42,622 nt of DNA, taken from assembly GCA_963169675.1 (NCBI GenBank), contig CAUJFJ010000032.1:1-42622 (forward strand), given 5' to 3'. The stretch's first letter is position 1, and every line of letters starts with the position of its first letter. A program made the translations under genes and the position numbers. The notes below the pieces were generated by a model. The model searched no databases, was not told the DNA's origin, and saw only the letters and a list, made by a program, of their open reading frames with translations. This DNA is from Bacteroidota bacterium. Its GTDB lineage: Bacteria; Bacteroidota; Bacteroidia; AKYH767-A; OLB10. Below are positions 34,023 to 42,126 of the stretch, one piece after another.

Positions 34023-35777
34023 TTATATTGCTTTAGCGTATTGTTCACTTTTTATTTGTGCATTTTCATGGTATTTCGGCCAGGTAAAATGAAATGTTGC
34101 TCCATTTCCCGCATGTGATTCTACCCAGATGCGCCCACCTTGTTCCTCAATAATTTTTTTGACAATTGCCAGTCCAACACCTGTACTTTCAAATTCATCA
34201 CGGGTGTTGATAGTTTGGAATATCACAAAAATCTTATCATGGAAACGCGGGTCAATTCCTGGTCCGTTATCTTTGATGCTGAACTGATAAAATGGACCGG
34301 TTTCCGTAAATGAAATTTTGACCTGCTTGTCGGCTTTGGTATTGAATTTAATTGCATTCCCGATAAGGTTCATAAAAACCTGTTGGACTTTAACCTTATC
34401 AGCCAAAACCATAGGGAGTTTATCCTGTACCTGGAAATTAACTTCAGACTTATGGCCTAGAAATTCTACGGCTTCTTTAACTATTGTCCCGGTGTCAAAC
34501 AATTCAAACTGATCGTTTCTTTTTGCAGCTTTGGAGTAGTCAAGAATACCATTGATCAGATTCTCCATTCTGCCAACTCGTTCTTTTATCAAATTGAAAT
34601 TTTTCCTGACTTCACCCGGAAGTAAATGTCCTGCATCTTCTTCGATCCATCCTGTTAAATTTCCAATAGCTCTCAGTGGTGCTTTCAGATCGTGAGAAAC
34701 TACATAAGCGAACTTATCAAGTTCTTTATTTGTTTTTTCAAGATTCTTCAGATATTCAGCCATCTTTTCCTCCGATTTCTTTCTCTCGGAGATATCGCTT
34801 TCAATGAAGATATATTTGGTGAGCTGATCGGTTTCATCAATAATTCTGGTAACATTTTCCTGAACCCATATCATTTCGCCGTTTTTGCGATACTTTATGA
34901 TCTCAGCATTAAAATTGTTTCCTTCAAAGTTTAAATCAGCTAACTGTTGTCTAATGAGTTTGTCACTTTTATTTCCAAAAAGCATATCGCAATTCGGTTG
35001 TCCTGTAATTTCTTCAGAAGAATAGCCTGTCAATCTGGTGAAACCATCATTCACCCATTCTACTTTTCCAAACTTATCGGTAATAATTACGGAATTAACG
35101 GTTTCACTAGCTACCAACGATAATTCCTGTAGTTCTTCATTTTTCTTTTCCAGAACTGCTTTTGAATCTTCAATTCTTCTGATAACTGCATTCTTTGAGT
35201 AAGCAAGATAGGTGCTCAAAGAGGTCATCAGGAACATACTTGTTATGGCTGTGTACAAATGTTTGCCATCAATTGCCCTGTCATTCAGTTGTTGGGAAAT
35301 GTAAATTCCCGGCTCTGTAAAGTCTGTTAAAGCATAAAAGTAAATGATGTTTGCAACCGAAAGCCATAGAGTAACCCTGCCACCTTTATTTTCAAGTACT
35401 ATATATGAATACAAGATAATTGATCCCATGTAGAAAAAATCGGGGTTTTTTACCCCACCTGAGTAGTAGGTTGCACAATGAATCAATGCCAAACCGGCAA
35501 TGATACTGATGCTATAGGCAACTGCAGGGATACGATGGAATTGTAAACCCACGTAATTGATGATCAGTGTAGAAGCAATCGCAAGAAATAATATAGTTTG
35601 TGCCTCATCCAGTGAACTTATTGAGTATTCTTCAATTGTAAATGCCAGCAATAAAAGTGCTCCCAGAAAGGTAAACACGCTGAAAAGGGTGTAACGCTGC
35701 CGGTCCAGAATATTATCAGTTGGTATTGCCTGATATATTCCTCCTTTTGTAATTTGTTTTAAAAGTTGCTTGAACAT
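34023..35777 (-). CDS. Membrane sensor histidine kinase with PAS domain (second of a tandem pair)
   Basis: The protein is 584 residues. It starts with about six membrane helices (30-195) after a short cytoplasmic end containing a GIYQAIP-DN-LDRQRY phrase shared with its neighbour. A coiled-coil linker and a PAS domain follow (about 215-335, ending YIFIESDISERK). The HisKA domain has H362 in VVSHDLKAPLRA. The ATPase has the N box NLIGNAIKF (470-478), G1 DNGPGID (503-509) and G2 STGVGLAI (531-538). It should autophosphorylate on H362 and pass phosphate to a receiver; no receiver is fused to it. A single Cys (C263) in the PAS domain is not in a canonical LOV context. Likely operon: first kinase, this kinase, small protein. 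Confidence 0.9.
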   Translation of the reverse strand: MFKQLLKQITKGGIYQAIPTDNILDRQRYTLFSVFTFLGALLLLAFTIEEYSISSLDEAQTILFLAIASTLIINYVGLQFHRIPAVAYSISIIAGLALIHCATYYSGGVKNPDFFYMGSIILYSYIVLENKGGRVTLWLSVANIIYFYALTDFTEPGIYISQQLNDRAIDGKHLYTAITSMFLMTSLSTYLAYSKNAVIRRIEDSKAVLEKKNEELQELSLVASETVNSVIITDKFGKVEWVNDGFTRLTGYSSEEITGQPNCDMLFGNKSDKLIRQQLADLNFEGNNFNAEIIKYRKNGEMIWVQENVTRIIDETDQLTKYIFIESDISERKKSEEKMAEYLKNLEKTNKELDKFAYVVSHDLKAPLRAIGNLTGWIEEDAGHLLPGEVRKNFNLIKERVGRMENLINGILDYSKAAKRNDQFELFDTGTIVKEAVEFLGHKSEVNFQVQDKLPMVLADKVKVQQVFMNLIGNAIKFNTKADKQVKISFTETGPFYQFSIKDNGPGIDPRFHDKIFVIFQTINTRDEFESTGVGLAIVKKIIEEQGGRIWVESHAGNGATFHFTWPKYHENAQIKSEQYAKAI

Positions 35778-35781
35778 AATT

Positions 35782-37545
35782 TTATTGGTAGTAAGTCATT
35801 GCACCGTTAAATTGATAAGCTTCAGGTTTTGGTTCTTTTGGCCAGGTGAATTTAAATTCAGAACCTTTCTTTAATTCTGATTCAACCCAAATTTCTCCAC
35901 CTTCTTCTTCAATTATTTTCTTAACAATAGCCAAGCCAACACCGGTACTTTCAACTGTGTCACGTGGGTTTAATGTCTGGAAGATCACAAATATTTTCTC
36001 GTAAAAACGAGAATCAATACCCGGGCCATTATCTTTCACAACGATTAACCAGTCGTGTTCTTTTTCTTCAGCTGAGATCTGTATATTGATTTCCGGTTTG
36101 TCGTTATATTTAATGGCATTGCCAATAAGATTGGCAAATATTTGCTGGAATTTTATTTTGTCACCGAACAGCACAGGAAGTTTACCATGAATTGCTATGG
36201 AGCAATTCGGAGGTACCGCACAAAATTCAATGACTTCATTTATAAATTCATTTAAATCAACTATCGCTTTTTCGCCTTTTTTATGATTGGCCCTTGCAAA
36301 TTCCAACAGTCCGTTAATCAGATCTTCCATTCTTGCAACACGACTTTTAATTATATTAAAGTTGGAGCTGGTTTCATCCGAGAACTTACCTTTCATGTCC
36401 TCTTCAATCCATCCGGTAAGATTTGAAATTGCATGCAAAGGAGCCTTCAGATCATGTGAAACCACATATGCAAATTCATCCAGTTCTTTGTTTGTTTTTT
36501 CAAGATCTTTCAGGTAATCTCTGATTTTATTTTCTGCAATTTTCCTTTCGGTGATGTCATCCTGAAGGGTAATAAATTCTACAATTTCACCAGCAGGGTC
36601 TACAATTGGAGTTATTGAAACCTGGCTCCAGAAAGTGGATCCGTTTTTATGATATTGCTCCAATTCTCCAACAAAGGTTTCCTTTGCATTCAAACGCTGG
36701 TGCATAAATTGAATTGTTGCAAAGTCAGTAGCTGTTCCATGCAATAAGTCTTGTGATGATTTACCGGCTATATCTGAAAGCTCGTATCCACTCAATTTTT
36801 GGAATGCATCATTAACCCAGTTTATTTCAAAATTCCTGTTCGTTATAATAACTGCCGAATCGGTTTTGCTTGCAACTAATGATAGCTTTTGCAATTCCTT
36901 ATTTTTAATAGCCAGAATTTCCTGCGATTCTCTTATTTTTTCGATGACAATATTCTTTGAGCTTCCCAAACTGTTGCTCAATGCTGCAATTGCAATCACA
37001 GCCATCACTGTCGAGAAAAGGAAATCCTGATTTAAGTCGGAAGGGTTTGCAGCTAATACATTACTTACCATTTCCGGATTGTCACTAATAAAATAGAAGT
37101 AAACCATATTGATGACCGATAGGCCCAACATGATCCAACCTTGTTTGTTGCCTAATAATATAACAGTGGCAATAATCATGAACAGGTAGTAAAAGTTCCC
37201 TGCATTTCTGATTCCACCATAATAGTAGTTGAACAAGTGTACACATGCAAATGCAGTTGCCAAGCAAACCATGTACGCAATCCGAAGTTGTTTGTGGCGC
37301 TGCAACCAGATGTAATTAACTAAAAATATGGCTGCAAATGTCTGTAAACCAGCACCTAATATGTTGTTGCCGGTGTCAAACGACATCGCATGAAACGACT
37401 CCGCAAAACAAAGCAAAAAACAGGTGATTGAAAATGTAAAAAACAACTTATATCGTTGTCTTTCAAGTAGATCGTCTTCCGGAATACTTTTATAAATACC
37501 CCAGGAAAGAACTTTTCTGATTTTTCTTATAAGCTTCCCAAACAT
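35782..37545 (-). CDS. Membrane sensor histidine kinase with PAS domain (first of a tandem pair)
   Basis: The protein is 587 residues with the same layout as the downstream kinase: about six membrane helices (33-196), a coiled-coil linker, PAS (about 220-335, ending EFITLQDDITERK), HisKA with H364 in VVSHDLKAPLHA, N box NLIGNAIKY (473-481), G1 DNGPGID (505-511) and G2 STGVGLAI (533-540). The two share long identical blocks in the kinase core and the same domain order, so they are probably a tandem duplication that has diverged in the sensor half. The next gene starts 4 bases after its stop. The divergent single-domain receiver (37734) is a candidate partner. The signal is unknown. Confidence 0.9.
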   Translation of the reverse strand: MFGKLIRKIRKVLSWGIYKSIPEDDLLERQRYKLFFTFSITCFLLCFAESFHAMSFDTGNNILGAGLQTFAAIFLVNYIWLQRHKQLRIAYMVCLATAFACVHLFNYYYGGIRNAGNFYYLFMIIATVILLGNKQGWIMLGLSVINMVYFYFISDNPEMVSNVLAANPSDLNQDFLFSTVMAVIAIAALSNSLGSSKNIVIEKIRESQEILAIKNKELQKLSLVASKTDSAVIITNRNFEINWVNDAFQKLSGYELSDIAGKSSQDLLHGTATDFATIQFMHQRLNAKETFVGELEQYHKNGSTFWSQVSITPIVDPAGEIVEFITLQDDITERKIAENKIRDYLKDLEKTNKELDEFAYVVSHDLKAPLHAISNLTGWIEEDMKGKFSDETSSNFNIIKSRVARMEDLINGLLEFARANHKKGEKAIVDLNEFINEVIEFCAVPPNCSIAIHGKLPVLFGDKIKFQQIFANLIGNAIKYNDKPEINIQISAEEKEHDWLIVVKDNGPGIDSRFYEKIFVIFQTLNPRDTVESTGVGLAIVKKIIEEEGGEIWVESELKKGSEFKFTWPKEPKPEAYQFNGAMTYYQ

Positions 37546-37685
37546 AAGGCATTTAACGTCAGGTATATGGTTGGGTTACATCAAAATGTTATTAACCAAG
37601 GGTTTTCCCTGTACAATAAACAATTAGTGGTTTAAAACTTTTTAAAATGGATGCGTATAAGTTTAAACGATAAAAGGATTTTTGC

Positions 37686-37693
37686 TATCTTTA
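37686..37693 (+). promoter_or_regulatory. Possible -7 box before the response regulator
   Basis: TATCTTTA, one base off TAnnTTTG, lies 40 bases before the ATG. A CA-dinucleotide tract (ACACACACACACA) follows in the leader at about 37705-37717. No clear -33 element was found. Confidence 0.3.
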
Positions 37694-37733
37694 ATTTATT
37701 AAAACACACACACACAAATACTGAAGCGAAATT

Positions 37734-38162
37734 ATGTCAACGAAGACGGTAAATATCCTCCATGTTGAGGATGACGAAGTGGACGCCATGGTCATGCAAA
37801 GGGCCCTGAAAAAGACCGATTTGAATTACAAATTGTATCAGGCAAAGAATGGACTTATGGCATTGGATATGTTGCGGGGAACCAATGGTTTTGAAAAGAT
37901 TACACCTCGTCCAAGTATCATTTTACTTGACTTAAACATGCCTCAAATGAACGGACACGAATTCTTAAAAGAATTACGTGCCGATGAAGAGTTGAAACCT
38001 ATTTCGGTGTATGTAATGTCAACATCTAATGATGATCGCGATCGCATTGAAGCATACGGTCAGAATGTTGCCGGTTATATTGTTAAACCTTTAAGTCTGG
38101 AAAGCTACGTAGATGCCGTCTCGGTGCTAAATGGCTTCTGGAGTTTGACCGAACTTCCATAA
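37734..38162 (+). CDS. Single-domain response regulator (Rcp1/CheY-like)
   Basis: The protein is 142 residues, a lone receiver domain. Acidic pocket E12-D13-D14 in ILHVEDDEVDAMVM, phosphoacceptor D66 in SIILLDLNMPQMNG, switch Thr97 in VMSTSNDDRD and K118 in YIVKPLSLESY. The extra loop RGTNGFEKITPRPSIILLDLNMP is typical of the Rcp1-like group, which partners hybrid-free sensor kinases such as phytochromes in bacteria. With no output domain, it must pass its signal by protein contact or act in a phosphorelay. It is divergent from the two kinases, 188 bases away, and is a likely partner. The stop codon lies inside a long perfect inverted repeat. Confidence 0.92.
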   Translation: MSTKTVNILHVEDDEVDAMVMQRALKKTDLNYKLYQAKNGLMALDMLRGTNGFEKITPRPSIILLDLNMPQMNGHEFLKELRADEELKPISVYVMSTSNDDRDRIEAYGQNVAGYIVKPLSLESYVDAVSVLNGFWSLTELP

Positions 38163-38201
38163 AAAAAACCGCCATAAGGGCGGTTTTTTTTATGGAAGTT
38201 C
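38151..38201. terminator. Bidirectional terminator with perfect 23-bp arms overlapping a coding end
   Basis: Left arm 38151-38173 and right arm 38179-38201 are exact reverse complements around the 5-base loop ATAAG. The core is eight A, CCGCC, loop, GGCGG, eight T. The outer ten bases of the left arm encode the last residues of the response regulator (E-L-P) and its stop. Serves the convergent PLP-enzyme gene as well. Confidence 0.93.
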
Positions 38202-38211
38202 AAATCTTATA

Positions 38212-39510
38212 TCAGGCTGTTTTTTTCTGATATGGGTAAGGCTTTTTGAATGCGCGATAGACTTCTTTCGCAGTAATGTTTGATTCCTTGAATGCATCAG
38301 GGAGTTCTTCTGCTATGTTTGAAATAAGTCCTTTCAAATCTTCGAAAGTATGATTTCTGCTGATCGGCAATCTGAGTCCCGCATTATTAATAGCAACACT
38401 TGGGAAGACAGAAAGATTAAACAGGAATCCTCTGTTCATCAATCGCTTAACCATGCTGAATGCTACCATAGGTTTAGATACGCCGATAAAGAATATAGGT
38501 GTATTGTTTTCCCACATTAAAGGCAATTCATATTCCTTACATAGGCTATTTACATAATTCACTCTGTCATTCAACTGCTTTTGCATGGTTGTGATTTCAG
38601 GTGAAAGGTGAATTTTTGCAGAGGCAATACATGCACCCAGCATCGGAGGTTGAATTGGTCCTGAGAAAATAAATGGCTTGCTGCAGTTTCTGGCAAATTC
38701 GTGTATTTTTTCGTTAGGGAATACAGTTATTCCGCCTGCTGCACCAAATGCCTTGTTCAAAGATGTAACCAAAATCATCTTGTCATGGAAATATGGAACA
38801 GCACTCATTACATATCCGGTTCCATTTGGTCCTGTCCAACTCATACCATGTGTATCATCAATATACAGATTGAATTGCTCGTACTTATCAAGTAGTGAGT
38901 AAATGTCTGTCATCGGAGCACAATCGCCGAACATGGAATAAACTCCATCAGCCATGTACCAGATTTTCTTGTACTGTCCTTTTAATTCATTGATTTTTTC
39001 TTCCAGATGATCCATTCTGTTATGACGGATAACCTCTATTCTGACATTTCGTGCCTTCAATAATTGTACTGCTGTTTGAACACTGTCGTGAACCTGAGTA
39101 TCTAATATTACAGCATCGCTGTCGTTAACCAAAATTGGAATATTGGAAACATGCGATAAGGTTACATTGGCTAAAAGCATCACAGGCTTGTTGAACATTT
39201 TTCTCAAAAGCTCTTCCATTTCTGCGTAAAGCTTCACATTCACATAAACACGGGTAGAAGCAAATGCAGTTCCGTACTTCTGAACAGCATCGATAACTCC
39301 TGCCTTCAACCGATCATCCATTTCCAATCCCATGTATCCACATGTACCGAAATTGATCGTTTCTTTTCCTCTGATCCTGATATGCCGACCATCTAATAAT
39401 TCATTTTCATCTGATAGGTGAATGATACCTAACTCTTTGGAAGTGATTACATTCTGATTTGTAATCTCCATAATCTGTTCATGCTTGCTCTTCGCGTCTT
39501 GCAGTACCAT
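38212..39510 (-). CDS. PLP-dependent alpha-oxoamine synthase family enzyme
   Basis: The protein is 432 residues of the aminotransferase class I/II fold. FGTCGYMGLEMDDRLKAGVIDAVQKYGTAFASTR is the N-terminal substrate region. H141 in DTQVHDSVQTAV should stack on PLP. D218 and H221 lie in LYIDDTHGMSWTGPNGTGYV (the DEAHSxG position of relatives). K253 in VTSLNKAFGAAGG is the Schiff-base lysine. Relatives condense an amino acid with an acyl-CoA: AONS, 2-amino-3-oxobutyrate lyase, serine palmitoyltransferase, CqsA. The altered DDTHG sequence and lack of the usual RFISG turn make the substrate uncertain; a long-chain lipid role (sphingoid or sulfonolipid) is possible. Its neighbours do not tell: it stands alone on the minus strand between the two paa blocks. 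Confidence 0.8.
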   Translation of the reverse strand: MVLQDAKSKHEQIMEITNQNVITSKELGIIHLSDENELLDGRHIRIRGKETINFGTCGYMGLEMDDRLKAGVIDAVQKYGTAFASTRVYVNVKLYAEMEELLRKMFNKPVMLLANVTLSHVSNIPILVNDSDAVILDTQVHDSVQTAVQLLKARNVRIEVIRHNRMDHLEEKINELKGQYKKIWYMADGVYSMFGDCAPMTDIYSLLDKYEQFNLYIDDTHGMSWTGPNGTGYVMSAVPYFHDKMILVTSLNKAFGAAGGITVFPNEKIHEFARNCSKPFIFSGPIQPPMLGACIASAKIHLSPEITTMQKQLNDRVNYVNSLCKEYELPLMWENNTPIFFIGVSKPMVAFSMVKRLMNRGFLFNLSVFPSVAINNAGLRLPISRNHTFEDLKGLISNIAEELPDAFKESNITAKEVYRAFKKPYPYQKKTA

Positions 39511-39708
39511 AAGCTTAGTTTTTTAGGTTGTGTGTTTTATAAGGGCGTCGAAATAAGTACAACAGCATAATAATATAGCTGCTAATAGCTTGATGATCAA
39601 CGAATTAATAAATAATTACAATGTATTGAACCTACATAAACACTTAGGATTCACCGGCTAGTTTGGTGATTTCCTGAATGGCAAAGGGGGGGGTATGCCA
39701 ATGATTAT

Positions 39709-40194
39709 GTGACGACAAAATTATACTTATTTTTACAAAAACAAAAAAAAACTAAAAATATTTTGAAAAAGTTAACAATTCCGAAATCTGTTGTCCAGGA
39801 AATGATGAAGAATGATTTCTTCAGTCAATGGCTTGGTATCGAAGTTATGGATGTCACTGAAGGCACTTGCAAACTTAAAATGAGGATAAAAAAAGACATG
39901 TTGAATGGCTTTGGTATAGCCCATGGTGGTATTGCTTTTGCATTGGCAGACAGTGCTTTAGCTTTCGCGGCCAATTCAAGAAATAAGAAAAGTCTGGTGT
40001 TGGATGCAAACATTTCATTTCTGGCTCCGGTGAAGGAACACGACCAGCTTTATGCCACAGCTACAGAAGTAAACATTACGAATCGAACCGGTATCTATAA
40101 TATTTCAGTCACCAATCAGGATGATAAACTTATTGCAGTTTTTAAAGGTATTGTGTTTCGGAAAAGTGAAAATTGGTTCCCCGACCAGGAATGA
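39709..40194 (+). CDS. paaI: Hotdog thioesterase PaaI
   Basis: The protein is 161 residues from a GTG at 39709. The hotdog core starts at about residue 30 (SVVQEMMKNDFFSQWLGIEVMDV), with MLNGFGIAHGGIAFALADSALAFAANS as the active-site helix (catalytic Asp in ALADSALA) and NISFLAPVKEHDQLYATATEV. PaaI removes CoA from dead-end hydroxyphenylacetyl-CoA esters and protects the CoA pool. The start is doubtful: E. coli PaaI has only about 13 residues before its ND motif, and here the first 30 codons are AT-rich and Lys-rich. A TTG at 39763 would give MKKLTIPKSVVQEMM, and ATG 39802 would be the shortest. A run of eight G (39686-39693) and poly-A lie just upstream or inside. Followed by paaJ. Confidence 0.85.
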   Translation: MTTKLYLFLQKQKKTKNILKKLTIPKSVVQEMMKNDFFSQWLGIEVMDVTEGTCKLKMRIKKDMLNGFGIAHGGIAFALADSALAFAANSRNKKSLVLDANISFLAPVKEHDQLYATATEVNITNRTGIYNISVTNQDDKLIAVFKGIVFRKSENWFPDQE

Positions 40195-40198
40195 TTCT

Positions 40199-40206
40199 TA
40201 CCTTCG
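40199..40206 (+). promoter_or_regulatory. Possible -7 box before paaJ
   Basis: TACCTTCG, one base off TAnnTTTG, 18 bases before the paaJ ATG in the 30-base gap after paaI. A TTG lies 23 bases upstream (40173-40175), slightly longer than usual. It may be an internal promoter. Confidence 0.35.
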
Positions 40207-40224
40207 TGCCGTTAATATCAGATC

Positions 40225-41430
40225 ATGGAAAACGCATTTATTGTTGATGGAATCAGAACTCCGGTTGGCAGTTTTGGAGGTAAACTTGCTCAGGTCAGAG
40301 CCGATGACCTTGCTGCCACTGTAATTGCAGCATTACTGAAACGGAATCCAGGGGTTGATCCTAAGAACATAAATGAAGTAATTTTCGGGTGTGCAAATCA
40401 GGCTGGCGAAGACAACCGCAATGTGGCCAGAATGGCAGGATTGCTGAGTGGTTTGCCACTTTCTGTTCCAGCTGAAACTGTTAATATTTTATGTGCTTCA
40501 GGTATGGCCGCAATAGCCAATGCTGTCAGGAATATCAAAGCCGGTGATGGCGATCTTTTCCTTGCTGGCGGGGTTGAAAGTATGACACGAGCTCCATTTG
40601 TTATGGCTAAAGCTACAACTCCTTTTTCCAGAGATGTGCAAGTTTTTGATACCAGCATAGGCTGGCGATTTGTGAATCCTGCCATGAAAAAAATGTATGG
40701 CACCGACAGCATGGGTGAAACAGCTGAAAATGTTGCCGAAAAATATAATATCAACAGAATTGATCAGGATAATTTCGCTCTTCGTTCACAACAAAAAGCT
40801 GCAGCTGCACAAACCGCCGGTCGTTTTGTTGAAGAGATCACACCGGTTGTTATACCACAGAAAAAAGGTGATCCAATAATCGTTGATAAAGACGAATACC
40901 TGAAACCGGGAACGACCCTGGAAATACTGTCAAACCTCAAAGCTGCCTTCCGGGAAGGTGGTACGGTCACTGCCGGAAATGCATCGGGAATTAACGATGG
41001 TGCAGCAGTAGTCCTTTTAGCATCTGCCAAAGCAGTAGCAGAAAATCAACTGAAACCAATTGCAAAAATAATCTCATCCGCTGTAGCTGGTGTAGAGCCA
41101 AAATATATGGGAATTGGTCCTGTTCCTGCCGCAAATGAAGCACTTCGTAAAGCCGGATTAACATTTAATGATTTATCCGTAATTGAATTGAATGAAGCAT
41201 TTGCAGCTCAAGGTCTGGCCTGTATCCGCGAGTGGGGCTTGAAAGATGATGATGCACGTATAAATCCAAATGGTGGGGCAATTGCCATTGGTCATCCTCT
41301 GGGCATGTCAGGGACCAGACTGGTACTGACTGCAGCCAGAGAACTTCAAAAAAACGGAGGTCGTTACGCCCTTTGTACCATGTGCATTGGAGTGGGCCAG
41401 GGATATGCTATGATTATAGAACGCGTTTAA
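40225..41430 (+). CDS. paaJ: 3-oxoadipyl-CoA/3-oxo-5,6-dehydrosuberyl-CoA thiolase PaaJ
   Basis: The protein is 401 residues, full-length for a type I thiolase. The nucleophile is C90 in ETVNILCASGMAAIANA; the other active-site residues are H357 in NGGAIAIGHPLGMSG and C387 in CTMCIGVGQG. GDLFLAGGVESMTRAPFVM is the usual loop before the tetramer helix. In the paa pathway this enzyme cleaves 3-oxo-5,6-dehydrosuberyl-CoA and 3-oxoadipyl-CoA with CoA to give acetyl-CoA and succinyl-CoA. The assignment as PaaJ instead of a general acetyl-CoA acetyltransferase rests on its place between paaI and paaY/paaZ. Confidence 0.9.
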   Translation: MENAFIVDGIRTPVGSFGGKLAQVRADDLAATVIAALLKRNPGVDPKNINEVIFGCANQAGEDNRNVARMAGLLSGLPLSVPAETVNILCASGMAAIANAVRNIKAGDGDLFLAGGVESMTRAPFVMAKATTPFSRDVQVFDTSIGWRFVNPAMKKMYGTDSMGETAENVAEKYNINRIDQDNFALRSQQKAAAAQTAGRFVEEITPVVIPQKKGDPIIVDKDEYLKPGTTLEILSNLKAAFREGGTVTAGNASGINDGAAVVLLASAKAVAENQLKPIAKIISSAVAGVEPKYMGIGPVPAANEALRKAGLTFNDLSVIELNEAFAAQGLACIREWGLKDDDARINPNGGAIAIGHPLGMSGTRLVLTAARELQKNGGRYALCTMCIGVGQGYAMIIERV

Positions 41431-41439
41431 ATAATTGCC

Positions 41440-42030
41440 ATGATTTATAAATTCAATGGATATCAGCCTGTGGTACATGAGAGTTCCTTTGTGCATCCTC
41501 AAGCCGCAGTTACAGGTAATGTGATCATTGGCAAAAATGTTTATATAGGTCCCGGTGCTGCCATTCGTGGCGATTGGGGACAGATTATAATTGAAGATGG
41601 CTGTAATGTTCAGGAAAATTGTACCATCCACATGTTTCCGGGAGTTACAGTGCGACTGATGCAGGATGCTCACATTGGACATGGAGCCATTATTCACGGT
41701 GCTACCATCGGTAAAAATGTACTCGTTGGAATGAATGCCGTTATTATGGATCGGGCAGTAATAGGAGATCATTCTATCATAGGTGCACTTACCTTCATTC
41801 CCGCCGATGCTAACATTCCTGAAAGAAAGGTTGTGGTTGGTAATCCTTTTAAAATAATTAAGGATGCTTCCGACGAAATGATAGCCTGGAAAAGTGAAGG
41901 AACAAAAATTTACCAGCAACTACCTGCTGATCTTGAAAATACCCTGGAGCCATGTGAGCCATTGCGTTCAGTTCCTGAAGATCTCAAAATTCAGGATTCC
42001 GGTTATGCCCCCTGGAAAAGTAATGGCTAA
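41440..42030 (+). CDS. paaY: Hexapeptide-repeat protein PaaY (gamma-carbonic-anhydrase-like)
   Basis: The protein is 196 residues of left-handed beta-helix: hexapeptide repeats VTGNVIIGKNVYIGPGAAIRGDWG...ATIGKNVLVGMNAVIMDRAVIGDHSIIGAL. Candidate metal ligands are the His in QENCTIHMFPG and the two in QDAHIGHGAIIHG, the usual gamma-CA pattern, and the R/D contact is in AIRGDWG. PaaY is reported to be a thioesterase-like helper that hydrolyses misrouted CoA intermediates of the pathway; the C-terminal extension after 150 (ASDEMIAWKSEGTKIYQQL) is PaaY-like. It starts 9 bases after paaJ, in one operon. Confidence 0.9.
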   Translation: MIYKFNGYQPVVHESSFVHPQAAVTGNVIIGKNVYIGPGAAIRGDWGQIIIEDGCNVQENCTIHMFPGVTVRLMQDAHIGHGAIIHGATIGKNVLVGMNAVIMDRAVIGDHSIIGALTFIPADANIPERKVVVGNPFKIIKDASDEMIAWKSEGTKIYQQLPADLENTLEPCEPLRSVPEDLKIQDSGYAPWKSNG

Positions 42031-42074
42031 GTCCGGGATGTTCAAAACTTAGTGTTTTCAATGCTCTGAACGAC

Positions 42075-42105
42075 TTTTGGTAACATTAAAACTGTCTTAT
42101 ATTTG
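42075..42105 (+). promoter_or_regulatory. Promoter of paaZ
   Basis: TTTTG (42075-42079), an 18-base spacer and TATATTTG (42098-42105): a full match to the Bacteroidota -33/-7 promoter. Start of transcription would be about 42111-42113, giving a leader of about 15 bases. Confidence 0.65.
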
Positions 42106-42126
42106 TAACGTCATCACAATATATTT

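Noticed and set aside
34775-35110. LOV photosensor domain in the second histidine kinase
   Set aside because: The PAS domain has a Cys near the right place (C263), but it lacks the NCRFLQ context and the flavin-contact Asn/Gln residues, so it looks like an ordinary PAS.
39695-39712. Short upstream reading frame starting at ATG 39695
   Set aside because: It stops after five codons and is out of frame with paaI; at most a leader peptide, no support for function.
41308-41919. Long minus-strand open frame (203 codons) opposite paaJ/paaY
   Set aside because: It lies wholly inside strongly supported plus-strand genes, with low-complexity His/Asn-rich translation typical of an antisense shadow.
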